DNA of 6,320 bases, from contig PMHN01000298.1 in assembly GCA_003156695.1 (NCBI GenBank), positions 1 through 6,320 on the forward strand, read 5' to 3'. The notes beneath the pieces are model-generated. The model had not been told where the DNA came from and did no database searches. It saw only the letters and a list, made by a program, of their open reading frames with translations. This DNA is from Gammaproteobacteria bacterium (GTDB taxonomy: Bacteria; Pseudomonadota; Gammaproteobacteria; Steroidobacterales; Steroidobacteraceae). Positions 1 through 5,832 of the stretch are shown piece after piece. Each line of letters begins with the position of its first letter. The stretch's first letter is position 1. The translations under genes and the position numbers were made by a program.

Positions 1-1178
1 AGAACATCCTGATGATCGGCCCGACCGGCATCGGCAAGACCGAGATCGCCCGGCGCCTTGCTAAATTAGCCCAAGCTCCCTTCATCAAGGTCGAGGCGAC
101 CAAATTCACCGAGGTCGGCTATGTCGGCCGCGACGTCGAACAGATCGTGCGCGATCTGATCGAGGTCTCGCTGGCGCAGACCCGCGAGCGCCTGCGTCTC
201 GAGGTGACATCCAAGGCCGAGCTCAACGCCGAGGAGCGCGTCCTTGACGTGCTGGTCGGTCCCGGCGCCGGCCCCGACACCCGCACCAAGTTCCGCCGCA
301 TGCTGCGCGCGGGCGAGCTCGACGAGCGCGAGATCGAGATCCAAGTGCAGGATTCGGGCGGCGGCATGCCGAGCTTTGAGGTGCCAGGGATGCCCGGCGC
401 GCAGATGGGCATGGTCAATCTCGGCGATATTTTCGGCAAGGCGATGGGCAACCGCACCAAACCGCGCAAGATGACCGTCGCCGAAAGCCAGGGCCTGCTG
501 GTGCGCGAGGAGAGCGACAAGCTTTTGGACCAGGAAAAGGTGGTGAAAGAGGCGATCACCGCCGCCGAGCAGAACGGCATCGTCTTCATCGACGAGATCG
601 ACAAGATCTGCGGCCGCAGCGGCGAGCGCATCGTCGGCGACGTATCGCGCGAGGGCGTGCAGCGCGACCTTTTGCCCCTGATCGAAGGCTCGACCGTCGC
701 CACCAAGTACGGGCAGATGAAAACCGATCACGTGCTGTTCATCGCCTCCGGCGCGTTCAGCCTCTCCAAGCCCTCGGATCTGATCCCCGAACTGCAGGGC
801 CGACTGCCGATCCGGGTTGAACTGGACTCCCTGAGCGTGGGTGACTTCGTGCGCATCCTCACCGAGCCGGACGCCTCACTCACCGCGCAATACACGGCCC
901 TGATGGCGACCGAAGGGGTCGCGGTCGGGTTCGCGCCCGATGGCATACGGCGCATCGCCGAGATCGCCTTTCACGTGAACGAGCGCACCGAGAACATCGG
1001 CGCGCGGCGCCTGCACACCGTCATGGAGCGACTGCTGGAAACGGTCTCCTACGAGGCGGCGGAGCAGGGCGGAAAGTCCAACGGCGAGTCGGCGGCCGTG
1101 GCCGTGGACGCGAAGTACGTCGACGATCACTTAGGCAAACTCGTCCAGGACGAAGACCTGAGCCGCTATATCCTGTAA
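1..1178 (+). CDS. hslU: HslU, ATPase subunit of the HslVU protease (5' truncated)
   Basis: AAA+ unfoldase (Clp/HSP100 family) that forms a hexameric ring, unfolds substrates with ATP and feeds them to the HslV peptidase in the cytoplasm. The reading frame is already open at base 3 (N-I-L before the first visible Met at 12), so about 50 N-terminal residues lie outside the window and the ATG at 12 is not the start. The Walker A motif GPTGIGKT is at 18-41, followed by the conserved [11 protein letters not shown] pore-loop region. The Gly/Met-rich inserted I-domain spans about 165-530. Walker B (GIVFIDEID) is at 576-602, followed by [13 protein letters not shown], then GRLPIRVEL and the sensor-2 motif GARRLHTV. 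The protein ends in EDLSRYIL, the conserved tail that docks into HslV, so the 3' end is intact. hslV normally lies just upstream and would be expected left of the window. The family call is very secure. Confidence 0.97.
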   Translation, partial: NILMIGPTGIGKTEIARRLAKLAQAPFIKVEATKFTEVGYVGRDVEQIVRDLIEVSLAQTRERLRLEVTSKAELNAEERVLDVLVGPGAGPDTRTKFRRMLRAGELDEREIEIQVQDSGGGMPSFEVPGMPGAQMGMVNLGDIFGKAMGNRTKPRKMTVAESQGLLVREESDKLLDQEKVVKEAITAAEQNGIVFIDEIDKICGRSGERIVGDVSREGVQRDLLPLIEGSTVATKYGQMKTDHVLFIASGAFSLSKPSDLIPELQGRLPIRVELDSLSVGDFVRILTEPDASLTAQYTALMATEGVAVGFAPDGIRRIAEIAFHVNERTENIGARRLHTVMERLLETVSYEAAEQGGKSNGESAAVAVDAKYVDDHLGKLVQDEDLSRYIL

Positions 1179-1214
1179 GCGGCCGGTTCCGGGCAGTCCC
1201 TGCTGACCACTCGC

Positions 1215-1240
1215 GGCCCGTTGCACCGATGCAACGAGCC
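1215..1240 (+). terminator. Hairpin after hslU, possible weak terminator
   Basis: CGTTGCA (1219-1225) and TGCAACG (1230-1236) form a 7-bp stem with a CCGA loop. It is extended by GGC/GCC (1215-1217 with 1238-1240) across one C-A mismatch. The hairpin lies 37 bases after the hslU stop. Only a short TTT follows, in GCCTTTACC, so it lacks a real U-tract. It could be a weak or Rho-assisted terminator, a 3'-end stabilising structure or a protein-binding site. Confidence 0.4.
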
Positions 1241-1250
1241 AGCCTTTACC

Positions 1251-1281
1251 GGACCCCGACTGCCAGTCGGTGGCGCGGTCC
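1251..1281. promoter_or_regulatory. Nested inverted repeats with a 15-base perfect palindrome
   Basis: CCGACTG (1256-1262) and CAGTCGG (1264-1270) form a perfect palindrome around a single central C. That spacing suits a dimeric DNA-binding protein better than an RNA hairpin, although a 5-bp stem with a TGCCA loop is also possible. An outer pair, GGACC (1251-1255) and GGTCC (1277-1281), flanks it. It lies about 170 bases before the receptor start, within reach of its promoter. An operator role is inference, and no regulator is identified. Confidence 0.35.
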
Positions 1282-1401
1282 TGCAACTCCCCTGTCGGCT
1301 GCGTTCTGGCATCGCGACCCGGCAGGCTCGCGGGTGCAGCACCATCGAACTCGCGCCCATCCCGCTGTAGCTGTAGCATGTCGCTCGGTGTGATATGTCT
1401 C

Positions 1402-1421
1402 GGCGCCGTGCGAACGGCACC
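1402..1421 (+). promoter_or_regulatory. GNRA-loop hairpin just before the receptor ribosome binding site
   Basis: GCCGT (1405-1409) pairs with ACGGC (1414-1418) around the tetraloop GCGA, which fits the stable GNRA class. GG (1402-1403) and CC (1420-1421) extend the stem across one C-A mismatch. The structure ends two bases before the Shine-Dalgarno sequence, so it could affect ribosome access or mRNA stability. In GC-rich DNA a stem of this size can also arise by chance. Confidence 0.35.
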
Positions 1422-1423
1422 CC

Positions 1424-1430
1424 AGGGGAG
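1424..1430 (+). promoter_or_regulatory. Shine-Dalgarno site that fixes the receptor start
   Basis: AGGGGAG lies seven bases before the ATG at 1438. It is a strong ribosome binding site, and the encoded N-terminus from 1438 is a standard signal peptide. This decides the start against the in-frame ATGs at 1270 and 1378. Confidence 0.8.
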
Positions 1431-1437
1431 TGGAAAT

Positions 1438-3912
1438 ATGAATCTGAGAATCTCAGGCGGATGGGTCCTGTTCGTCTCGTCGGCGGCCCTCGGTCTCGGC
1501 TTTGCAAGTGATGTTCGCGCGCAACAACAGGCCACGCCGTCGGACGTCCTCCAGGAAGTGGTGGTCACGGCGGAGAAGCGCACCTCCACCGTCCAGGACA
1601 CCCCGGTCAGCATCACGGCGGTCTCGGCTGCCGACATCGCGGACCGCGGCCTCACCGATTTCAACTCGCTCGCGACCTCGGTACCCGGTATCGCCATGCG
1701 GACCTCCGGTCCGGGCCAGACCGAGTTCGAGATGCGCGGCCTCAACTCCTCGGGTGGCAACACCTCGATGGTTGGCTTCTACCTGGACGAGACGGCGCTG
1801 TCCTCGCCCGCCTCGGCGCAGGTCGGCAAAGTCGTCATCGACCCGGATCTCTACGATCTGAACCGCGTCGAAGTGCTGCGCGGGCCGCAGGGAACCCTGT
1901 ACGGCTCGAGCTCGATGGGCGGCACGGTCAAGCTGGTTCCGAACATGCCGGAGCTGGGCAAGTTCGACGCGTCGGGTGAGACGGTAGGTTCCAACACCGA
2001 GTCGGGCGGCGGCTTCAATACCACCGTCAATGGCATGGTGAATCTTCCGCTCGGCTCGACCGCGGCACTGCGGGTGGTGGGCTCGAGCGAGAACATCAGC
2101 GGCTGGATCAGCCGCAACGTGATCGCCGACGGCGCGGTCGTGGCGGATAGCGGCCCGGGGTTCCCCGACGTGAGCCGGCCGTCGAATTTCTATACCGCGC
2201 CGCTCGCGGTGTCCTACCCGGGCGTCAACGCCACCACCATTAACTCGATGCGCGCCACGCTGCTGTGGGAGCCGATCGAGCACCTGAGCATCACGCCGAT
2301 GGTGATGTGGCAGCGCACCGACCAGGACGGGTCGAGCACGGTGGACGTGAATGGCTCACCGCAGTACCCGAGCCTGCCGCCGGTGCTCGCCCACTACGAA
2401 ATCTACGACACGCCGGAGCCGCAGCTCGATCGCTTCACCCTCGGCAGCCTGAAGATGGAATACCAGTTCGACAGCTTCTCGCTGACTTCGGCGACCGGCA
2501 ACTGGAACCGCCACCTGCTGGTCTCCCAGGACGGCACCGAAGAGAACGCCTCCGCCTTCAGTCCAGGCGCTCCCTACGATCCGGCCGCGGGCGGCATCGG
2601 GCCCACCGGGCCTAATCCCTATGGGCCGGGCGTGAGCGAGCGCGACTACACCGGGCAGTTCACCGAGGAGCTGCGGGCTACGTCAACCGGCAGTGGTCCG
2701 TTCCAGTGGCTGGTCGGCTACTACTACCAGGACCTGAGCTCTAACTGGTCGATGTACTCGCTCAATCCGCAGTTCACCGGCGTGACGAACGTCTACGTCG
2801 ACTTTCAGCCGCAGAAGATCATCCAGAACGCGTTCTTCGGTGACTTCACCTACAAGTTCACGTCCGGGCTGTCGGCGAACGTCGGCCTGCGCCACTACTC
2901 CTACAACCTGGACCAGACCAATACCGAGTACGGGGCGTTCACGGTGTTCGAGGCGCAGGGCAACACCGTCCCCTTCAATACGGCGGCCACGCAGAGCGCG
3001 AGCGGCACTGACCCGAAGTTCAATCTGACCTGGAAGATCACCCCGGACGCGATGGTGTACGCGACCGTGGCGAAGGGCTTCCGCCTGGGCGGAGTCAATC
3101 AGCCGATCCCGGTGGCCTATGCCACCCCCGCGAACATCAAAGCCAACAGTGTTCTGACCGGCAACGAATGTAGCCTGCAGGCGAAGCTACTACTGACCAC
3201 CACTTGCAATCCGAACTTGCTCTTGCAGGCGCCGTCGACCTTCGCCTCCGACTCGGTATGGAACTACGAGGTCGGCGAGAAGGCGGAGTTCATGGATCAC
3301 CACCTGCAGCTGAACACCTCGGTCTACTTCGAGAACTGGCAGAACCCGCAGATCGCCACCAATCTTGCTGGCTTCGGCATCAGCGTGAACGGCGCCGACG
3401 CGCATATCTACGGTGCCGAGAGCGAGCTGACGGCGCTCATTCCGGCGGGCTTCCAGCTGTCGGCGAACGTCGGCTACACGCACGCCACCTTCCAGGAGGA
3501 CAGCCCGATCACCGGCTTCCCATCGGGCATGGCGATCCCGGATACGCCGCAGTGGACCGGTGGGCTGGTGCTGTCGAATCACCAGGCGCTGGGCAATGAC
3601 CTCGAGGGCGTCGCCTCGCTCGAAGCCAACTACGTCGGCTCGCGCACCGATGCACCCTACGGCGTCACGATCTCACTGCTGAACGTGAATGAGTCCCTCA
3701 TCCACCTGCCGTCATACGAGCTGGTCAATCTGCGTTACGGGGTGAAGACCGATCGCTGGAGCGCGACGGCGTTCGTGACCAACGTGCTGAACAAGATCTA
3801 CCTGCTCGATCCGCAGCCACAGATCAACCTGCAGACCGAGGCCTTCACGCGTTACACGGTGAATCAGCCGCGTACCGCGGGTGTGGATTTCACCTACAAC
3901 TTCGGTAAGTGA
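1438..3912 (+). CDS. TonB-dependent outer-membrane receptor
   Basis: An 824-residue outer-membrane beta-barrel transporter of the TonB-dependent receptor family. It would import a large or scarce ligand (such as a siderophore, cobalamin or a glycan) using energy from TonB-ExbB-ExbD. Residues 1-28 form a signal peptide with an Arg at position 4, a hydrophobic core and a VRA cleavage site before Gln29. The TonB box EVVVTAEK is at 40-47. The plug domain follows (about 50-165), with the hallmark VLRGPQGTLYGSSSMGG at 146-162. The remainder is a barrel rich in alternating aromatic strands, with the family signature VAKGFRLGGVNQP and a last strand FTYNFGK. The final aromatic is third from the end rather than last. 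The mature protein has only two cysteines, Cys578 and Cys590, probably in a surface loop. The substrate cannot be read from sequence, and no transport or degradation genes lie beside it to suggest one. It appears monocistronic, with its own leader and terminator. Confidence 0.95.
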   Translation: MNLRISGGWVLFVSSAALGLGFASDVRAQQQATPSDVLQEVVVTAEKRTSTVQDTPVSITAVSAADIADRGLTDFNSLATSVPGIAMRTSGPGQTEFEMRGLNSSGGNTSMVGFYLDETALSSPASAQVGKVVIDPDLYDLNRVEVLRGPQGTLYGSSSMGGTVKLVPNMPELGKFDASGETVGSNTESGGGFNTTVNGMVNLPLGSTAALRVVGSSENISGWISRNVIADGAVVADSGPGFPDVSRPSNFYTAPLAVSYPGVNATTINSMRATLLWEPIEHLSITPMVMWQRTDQDGSSTVDVNGSPQYPSLPPVLAHYEIYDTPEPQLDRFTLGSLKMEYQFDSFSLTSATGNWNRHLLVSQDGTEENASAFSPGAPYDPAAGGIGPTGPNPYGPGVSERDYTGQFTEELRATSTGSGPFQWLVGYYYQDLSSNWSMYSLNPQFTGVTNVYVDFQPQKIIQNAFFGDFTYKFTSGLSANVGLRHYSYNLDQTNTEYGAFTVFEAQGNTVPFNTAATQSASGTDPKFNLTWKITPDAMVYATVAKGFRLGGVNQPIPVAYATPANIKANSVLTGNECSLQAKLLLTTTCNPNLLLQAPSTFASDSVWNYEVGEKAEFMDHHLQLNTSVYFENWQNPQIATNLAGFGISVNGADAHIYGAESELTALIPAGFQLSANVGYTHATFQEDSPITGFPSGMAIPDTPQWTGGLVLSNHQALGNDLEGVASLEANYVGSRTDAPYGVTISLLNVNESLIHLPSYELVNLRYGVKTDRWSATAFVTNVLNKIYLLDPQPQINLQTEAFTRYTVNQPRTAGVDFTYNFGK

Positions 3913-3943
3913 TCCTTAAAGGCCGGCGATCGGTCCCACACGA

Positions 3944-3978
3944 CGCGGCAGCTGCAAGGCTGCCGCGCCGTTTTCTTT
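3944..3978 (+). terminator. Rho-independent terminator of the receptor gene
   Basis: CGCGGCAGC (3944-3952) pairs perfectly with GCTGCCGCG (3959-3967), giving a 9-bp GC-rich stem with a six-base loop, followed by TTTTCTTT at 3971-3978. It starts 32 bases after the receptor stop. The opposite strand has no U-tract, so it should act mainly on plus-strand transcripts. Confidence 0.88.
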
Positions 3979-3997
3979 GCGCTGGCGTCCGCGACAC

Positions 3998-4741
3998 TCA
4001 GATCCGGAACCGCTCCTTCAACTCCCCCGCCATGCGCCGGCTCACCTGAAGCGGCGCCGCACAGCCGCGCAGGTGCACGAAGTACTGACCATCGGCGTCA
4101 CGCTCGATGCGCTCGAGGTACTTCACGCTCACTAGTGCGTTGCGGTGGATGCGTGCGAATGCAGCGCTGAACTCCCGCTCGAGTAGCCGCAGCGAATCCT
4201 CGATCAGATCCTCGCCCTTAAGATGATGCACAGTGGTGTATTTCTGGTCGGCAAGAAAGTACTGCACTTCTTCGATGGGGATGAGCTTCAGACCCTCGCG
4301 AAGGCGCGCCGCGATGTGGGTGCGGCGTGCCTCGGCGCCGCTGGCGAGTTTCTGCAACTGCGCACGCGTGAGGCGCCCGGCGCGCACCAGTGAGGCCGCC
4401 AGCTGTTCCCTGCGCACCGGCTTCAACAGGTAGCCCACGGCATGCGCTTCGAACGCCTGCACCGCGTACTGGTCGTAGGCGGTGGTGAAAATGACCGCCG
4501 GCGGCTCTTCCAGGACGTTCAGATGGCGCGCCGCCTCGAGTCCATCCATCCCCGGCATGCGCACATCCAGCAGCACGACGTCAGGGTTGAGGTTGCTCGT
4601 CGCCGTGAGCGCTTCGTGGCCATTCGCCGCTTCACCAATCACTTCAATGTCGGCGATTTCGGCGAGCATGCTGCGCAGCCGTTCGCGCGCCGGCGACTCG
4701 TCGTCGACGATGAGCACTTTCAGCGCCGCCGGAGCGCTCAT
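3998..4741 (-). CDS. algR: LytTR-family response regulator, AlgR-like
   Basis: A 247-residue cytoplasmic transcription factor that is activated by phosphorylation and binds DNA. Residues 7-120 are a CheY-like receiver: acidic pair Asp13-Asp14, phospho-acceptor Asp59 in LLDVRMPGMDG, Thr87 and Lys107 in the LLKPVR motif. Residues from about 140 to the end are a LytTR DNA-binding domain, with LIPIEEVQYFLADQKYTTV and RIHRNALVSVKYLERI. Length and motif wording match AlgR of Pseudomonas as I remember it. The symbol marks that resemblance, not proven orthology or alginate control. The start overlaps the kinase stop as ATGA (4738-4741). The best Shine-Dalgarno candidate, GGGAG, is about 13 bases from the ATG, farther than usual, so translation is probably coupled to the kinase. 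All phosphorylation residues are present. Its targets are unknown. Confidence 0.93.
   Translation of the reverse strand: MSAPAALKVLIVDDESPARERLRSMLAEIADIEVIGEAANGHEALTATSNLNPDVVLLDVRMPGMDGLEAARHLNVLEEPPAVIFTTAYDQYAVQAFEAHAVGYLLKPVRREQLAASLVRAGRLTRAQLQKLASGAEARRTHIAARLREGLKLIPIEEVQYFLADQKYTTVHHLKGEDLIEDSLRLLEREFSAAFARIHRNALVSVKYLERIERDADGQYFVHLRGCAAPLQVSRRMAGELKERFRI
4738..4741 (-). other. ATGA start/stop overlap, kinase to regulator
   Basis: On the minus strand the kinase TGA and the regulator ATG share bases as ATGA. This geometry usually means translational coupling by termination-reinitiation and fits a fixed kinase-regulator ratio. Confidence 0.85.
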
Positions 4742-5832
4742 GTCGCCAGCGCCGCTCCCGGGGTGAGCGGCTCGGAGCGCTTCTCGAGCAGCGGAAAGCG
4801 CAGCGTCACGATGTATTCCGCGCCGAAAACCCCGGACTTCATGAGCGCTCGCTCGCCGTACACCAGGCCCAGGCGCTCGCGGATGTTGGCGAGCGCCAGG
4901 CGGTTGCCGTCACGCATGCTCACCGCATTTCCCAGCGGGTTGCGCACCACCACCGTGATCAGGCCGCTGTTGACTTCGCCGCTGATGGTCACAGTGCCGC
5001 CTTCCGGGCGCGGCTCGACGCCGTGGTAGATGGCATTCTCGAGCAGCGGCTGGATCATCAGGTGCGGTACGAGCGCCTGCGCCGGCAGTGTATCGGTGTG
5101 CCACTCCACCTTGAGCCGCTCGCCGAGACGCAGCTGTTCCATGCGCAGGTACGTGCGCGCCACTTCGAGCTCTTCCACCAGCGTGATGGTGTCGCGCTGG
5201 TCGCTCAAGGTGGCGCGGAACAGGTCGGCGAGATCCTGCACGGCGCCCTCGGCACGCGCCGGGTTGCTGCGCGTGAGGGCGGCGATGGTGTTCATGCTGT
5301 TGAAGAGAAAATGCGGCCGGATGCGCGCCTGCAGCGCGTGCACGCGCGCCGCGGCACGCAGCTCCACGCTGCGGCGCCACTGCTGCGCCACGTAGAAGTA
5401 GCGCAGCGTAAGGCCGGTCACCACCAGTCCGATCCATACGTTGCGCAGGGCAAAACTGCGCGCATCGGTGGGAAAGAGCGCGGCGCCTCCGGAGTCGACC
5501 ACCAGGTGCGAGCGGCCCGCGAGACAGGCGCACACCGACACCGCCGCCACCAGCACGGCGACGATGATCAGCACCGCGGCCGAGCCCGCCGGAACCGTGA
5601 GGCGCAGCAGCCGGTCGCGCAGTGCGCACAGGAGCGCCGCCACCGTGAGCCCGGTCCACAGGAGCAGCATCGAGGTGCGCGCCAGGTCGGTCCAGAAATC
5701 GATGGCGCTCTGGCGCGCGAGCGTCAGCACGATCGCGGTGAGTTCCACGATCAGGACGATCGCCAGCGCCGTGCGTTGCGCGCAGAAATCAGGCAGGTAG
5801 AAGGCGTTGTCGCTGCCTGGGTCGGTCTTCAT
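4738..5832 (-). CDS. algZ: LytS/AlgZ-type membrane sensor histidine kinase
   Basis: A 364-residue inner-membrane sensor kinase, the expected phosphodonor of the adjacent LytTR regulator. The N-terminus, with YLPDFCAQR followed by hydrophobic segments near residues 20-39, 52-70, 80-105 and 130-148, suggests four membrane spans and little periplasmic domain. The dimerisation and phosphorylation region follows, with the motif RPHFLFNSMNT and phospho-acceptor His174. The ATPase domain has a good N-box, QPLLENAIYHG (Asn266). The usual Asp-x-Gly motif is replaced by VRNPLGN (about 296-302), and the Gly-rich motif reads GNRLALANIRERL (309-321). I chose the ATG at 5832 because the longer in-frame extension to 6111 is Arg-rich and lies wholly inside the dehydrogenase gene. 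This start forms an ATGA overlap with the dehydrogenase stop and has no clear Shine-Dalgarno site. The symbol reflects AlgZ/FimS-like architecture and pairing. The stimulus is unknown. Confidence 0.9.
   Translation of the reverse strand: MKTDPGSDNAFYLPDFCAQRTALAIVLIVELTAIVLTLARQSAIDFWTDLARTSMLLLWTGLTVAALLCALRDRLLRLTVPAGSAAVLIIVAVLVAAVSVCACLAGRSHLVVDSGGAALFPTDARSFALRNVWIGLVVTGLTLRYFYVAQQWRRSVELRAAARVHALQARIRPHFLFNSMNTIAALTRSNPARAEGAVQDLADLFRATLSDQRDTITLVEELEVARTYLRMEQLRLGERLKVEWHTDTLPAQALVPHLMIQPLLENAIYHGVEPRPEGGTVTISGEVNSGLITVVVRNPLGNAVSMRDGNRLALANIRERLGLVYGERALMKSGVFGAEYIVTLRFPLLEKRSEPLTPGAALAT
5829..5832 (-). other. ATGA start/stop overlap, dehydrogenase to kinase
   Basis: The dehydrogenase TGA and the kinase ATG share bases as ATGA on the minus strand. 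The region just upstream is GC-rich with no Shine-Dalgarno-like purine run near the ATG, so kinase translation probably depends on ribosomes finishing the dehydrogenase. Confidence 0.8.

Larger units (their letters stand above)
1179..1437. other. Intergenic region between hslU and the TonB-dependent receptor gene
   Basis: This 259-base gap contains no convincing gene. The receptor frame stays open upstream to an ATG at 1270, but that extension is Arg/Ser/Cys-rich, would bury the signal peptide and is best read as non-coding. The gap holds several inverted repeats, listed separately, and a short tandem GCTGTA repeat at 1364-1377. It should carry the receptor promoter. A TGATAT element near 1390-1395 could serve as a -10 box, but I see no good -35 partner, so I do not call a promoter. 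Confidence 0.7.

Noticed and set aside
66..731. 221-residue minus-strand frame inside hslU
   Set aside because: It lies opposite highly conserved AAA+ sequence and its Leu/Asp/His/Ala-rich product resembles no family I know.
1333..1343. GGTGC-A-GCACC palindrome
   Set aside because: Only 5 bases per arm; repeats this short are expected by chance in GC-rich DNA and nothing else supports a site here.
1378..1395. Possible sigma-70 promoter with TGATAT as -10
   Set aside because: No acceptable -35 hexamer lies at 16-18 bases upstream, so the match is too weak to call.
1270..1437. 56-residue upstream extension of the receptor frame
   Set aside because: The strong Shine-Dalgarno site and signal peptide define the start at 1438. 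The extension has low-complexity Arg/Ser/Cys content and would hide the signal peptide.
1131..1763. 210-residue minus-strand frame across the hslU end, the gap and the receptor start
   Set aside because: It overlaps two well-supported genes, has no recognisable motif and fits the open antisense frames common in GC-rich DNA.
1453..2283. 276-residue minus-strand frame inside the receptor gene
   Set aside because: It is opposite the conserved plug domain. Its Arg/His/Gly/Val-rich composition reflects the reverse complement of GC-ending codons.
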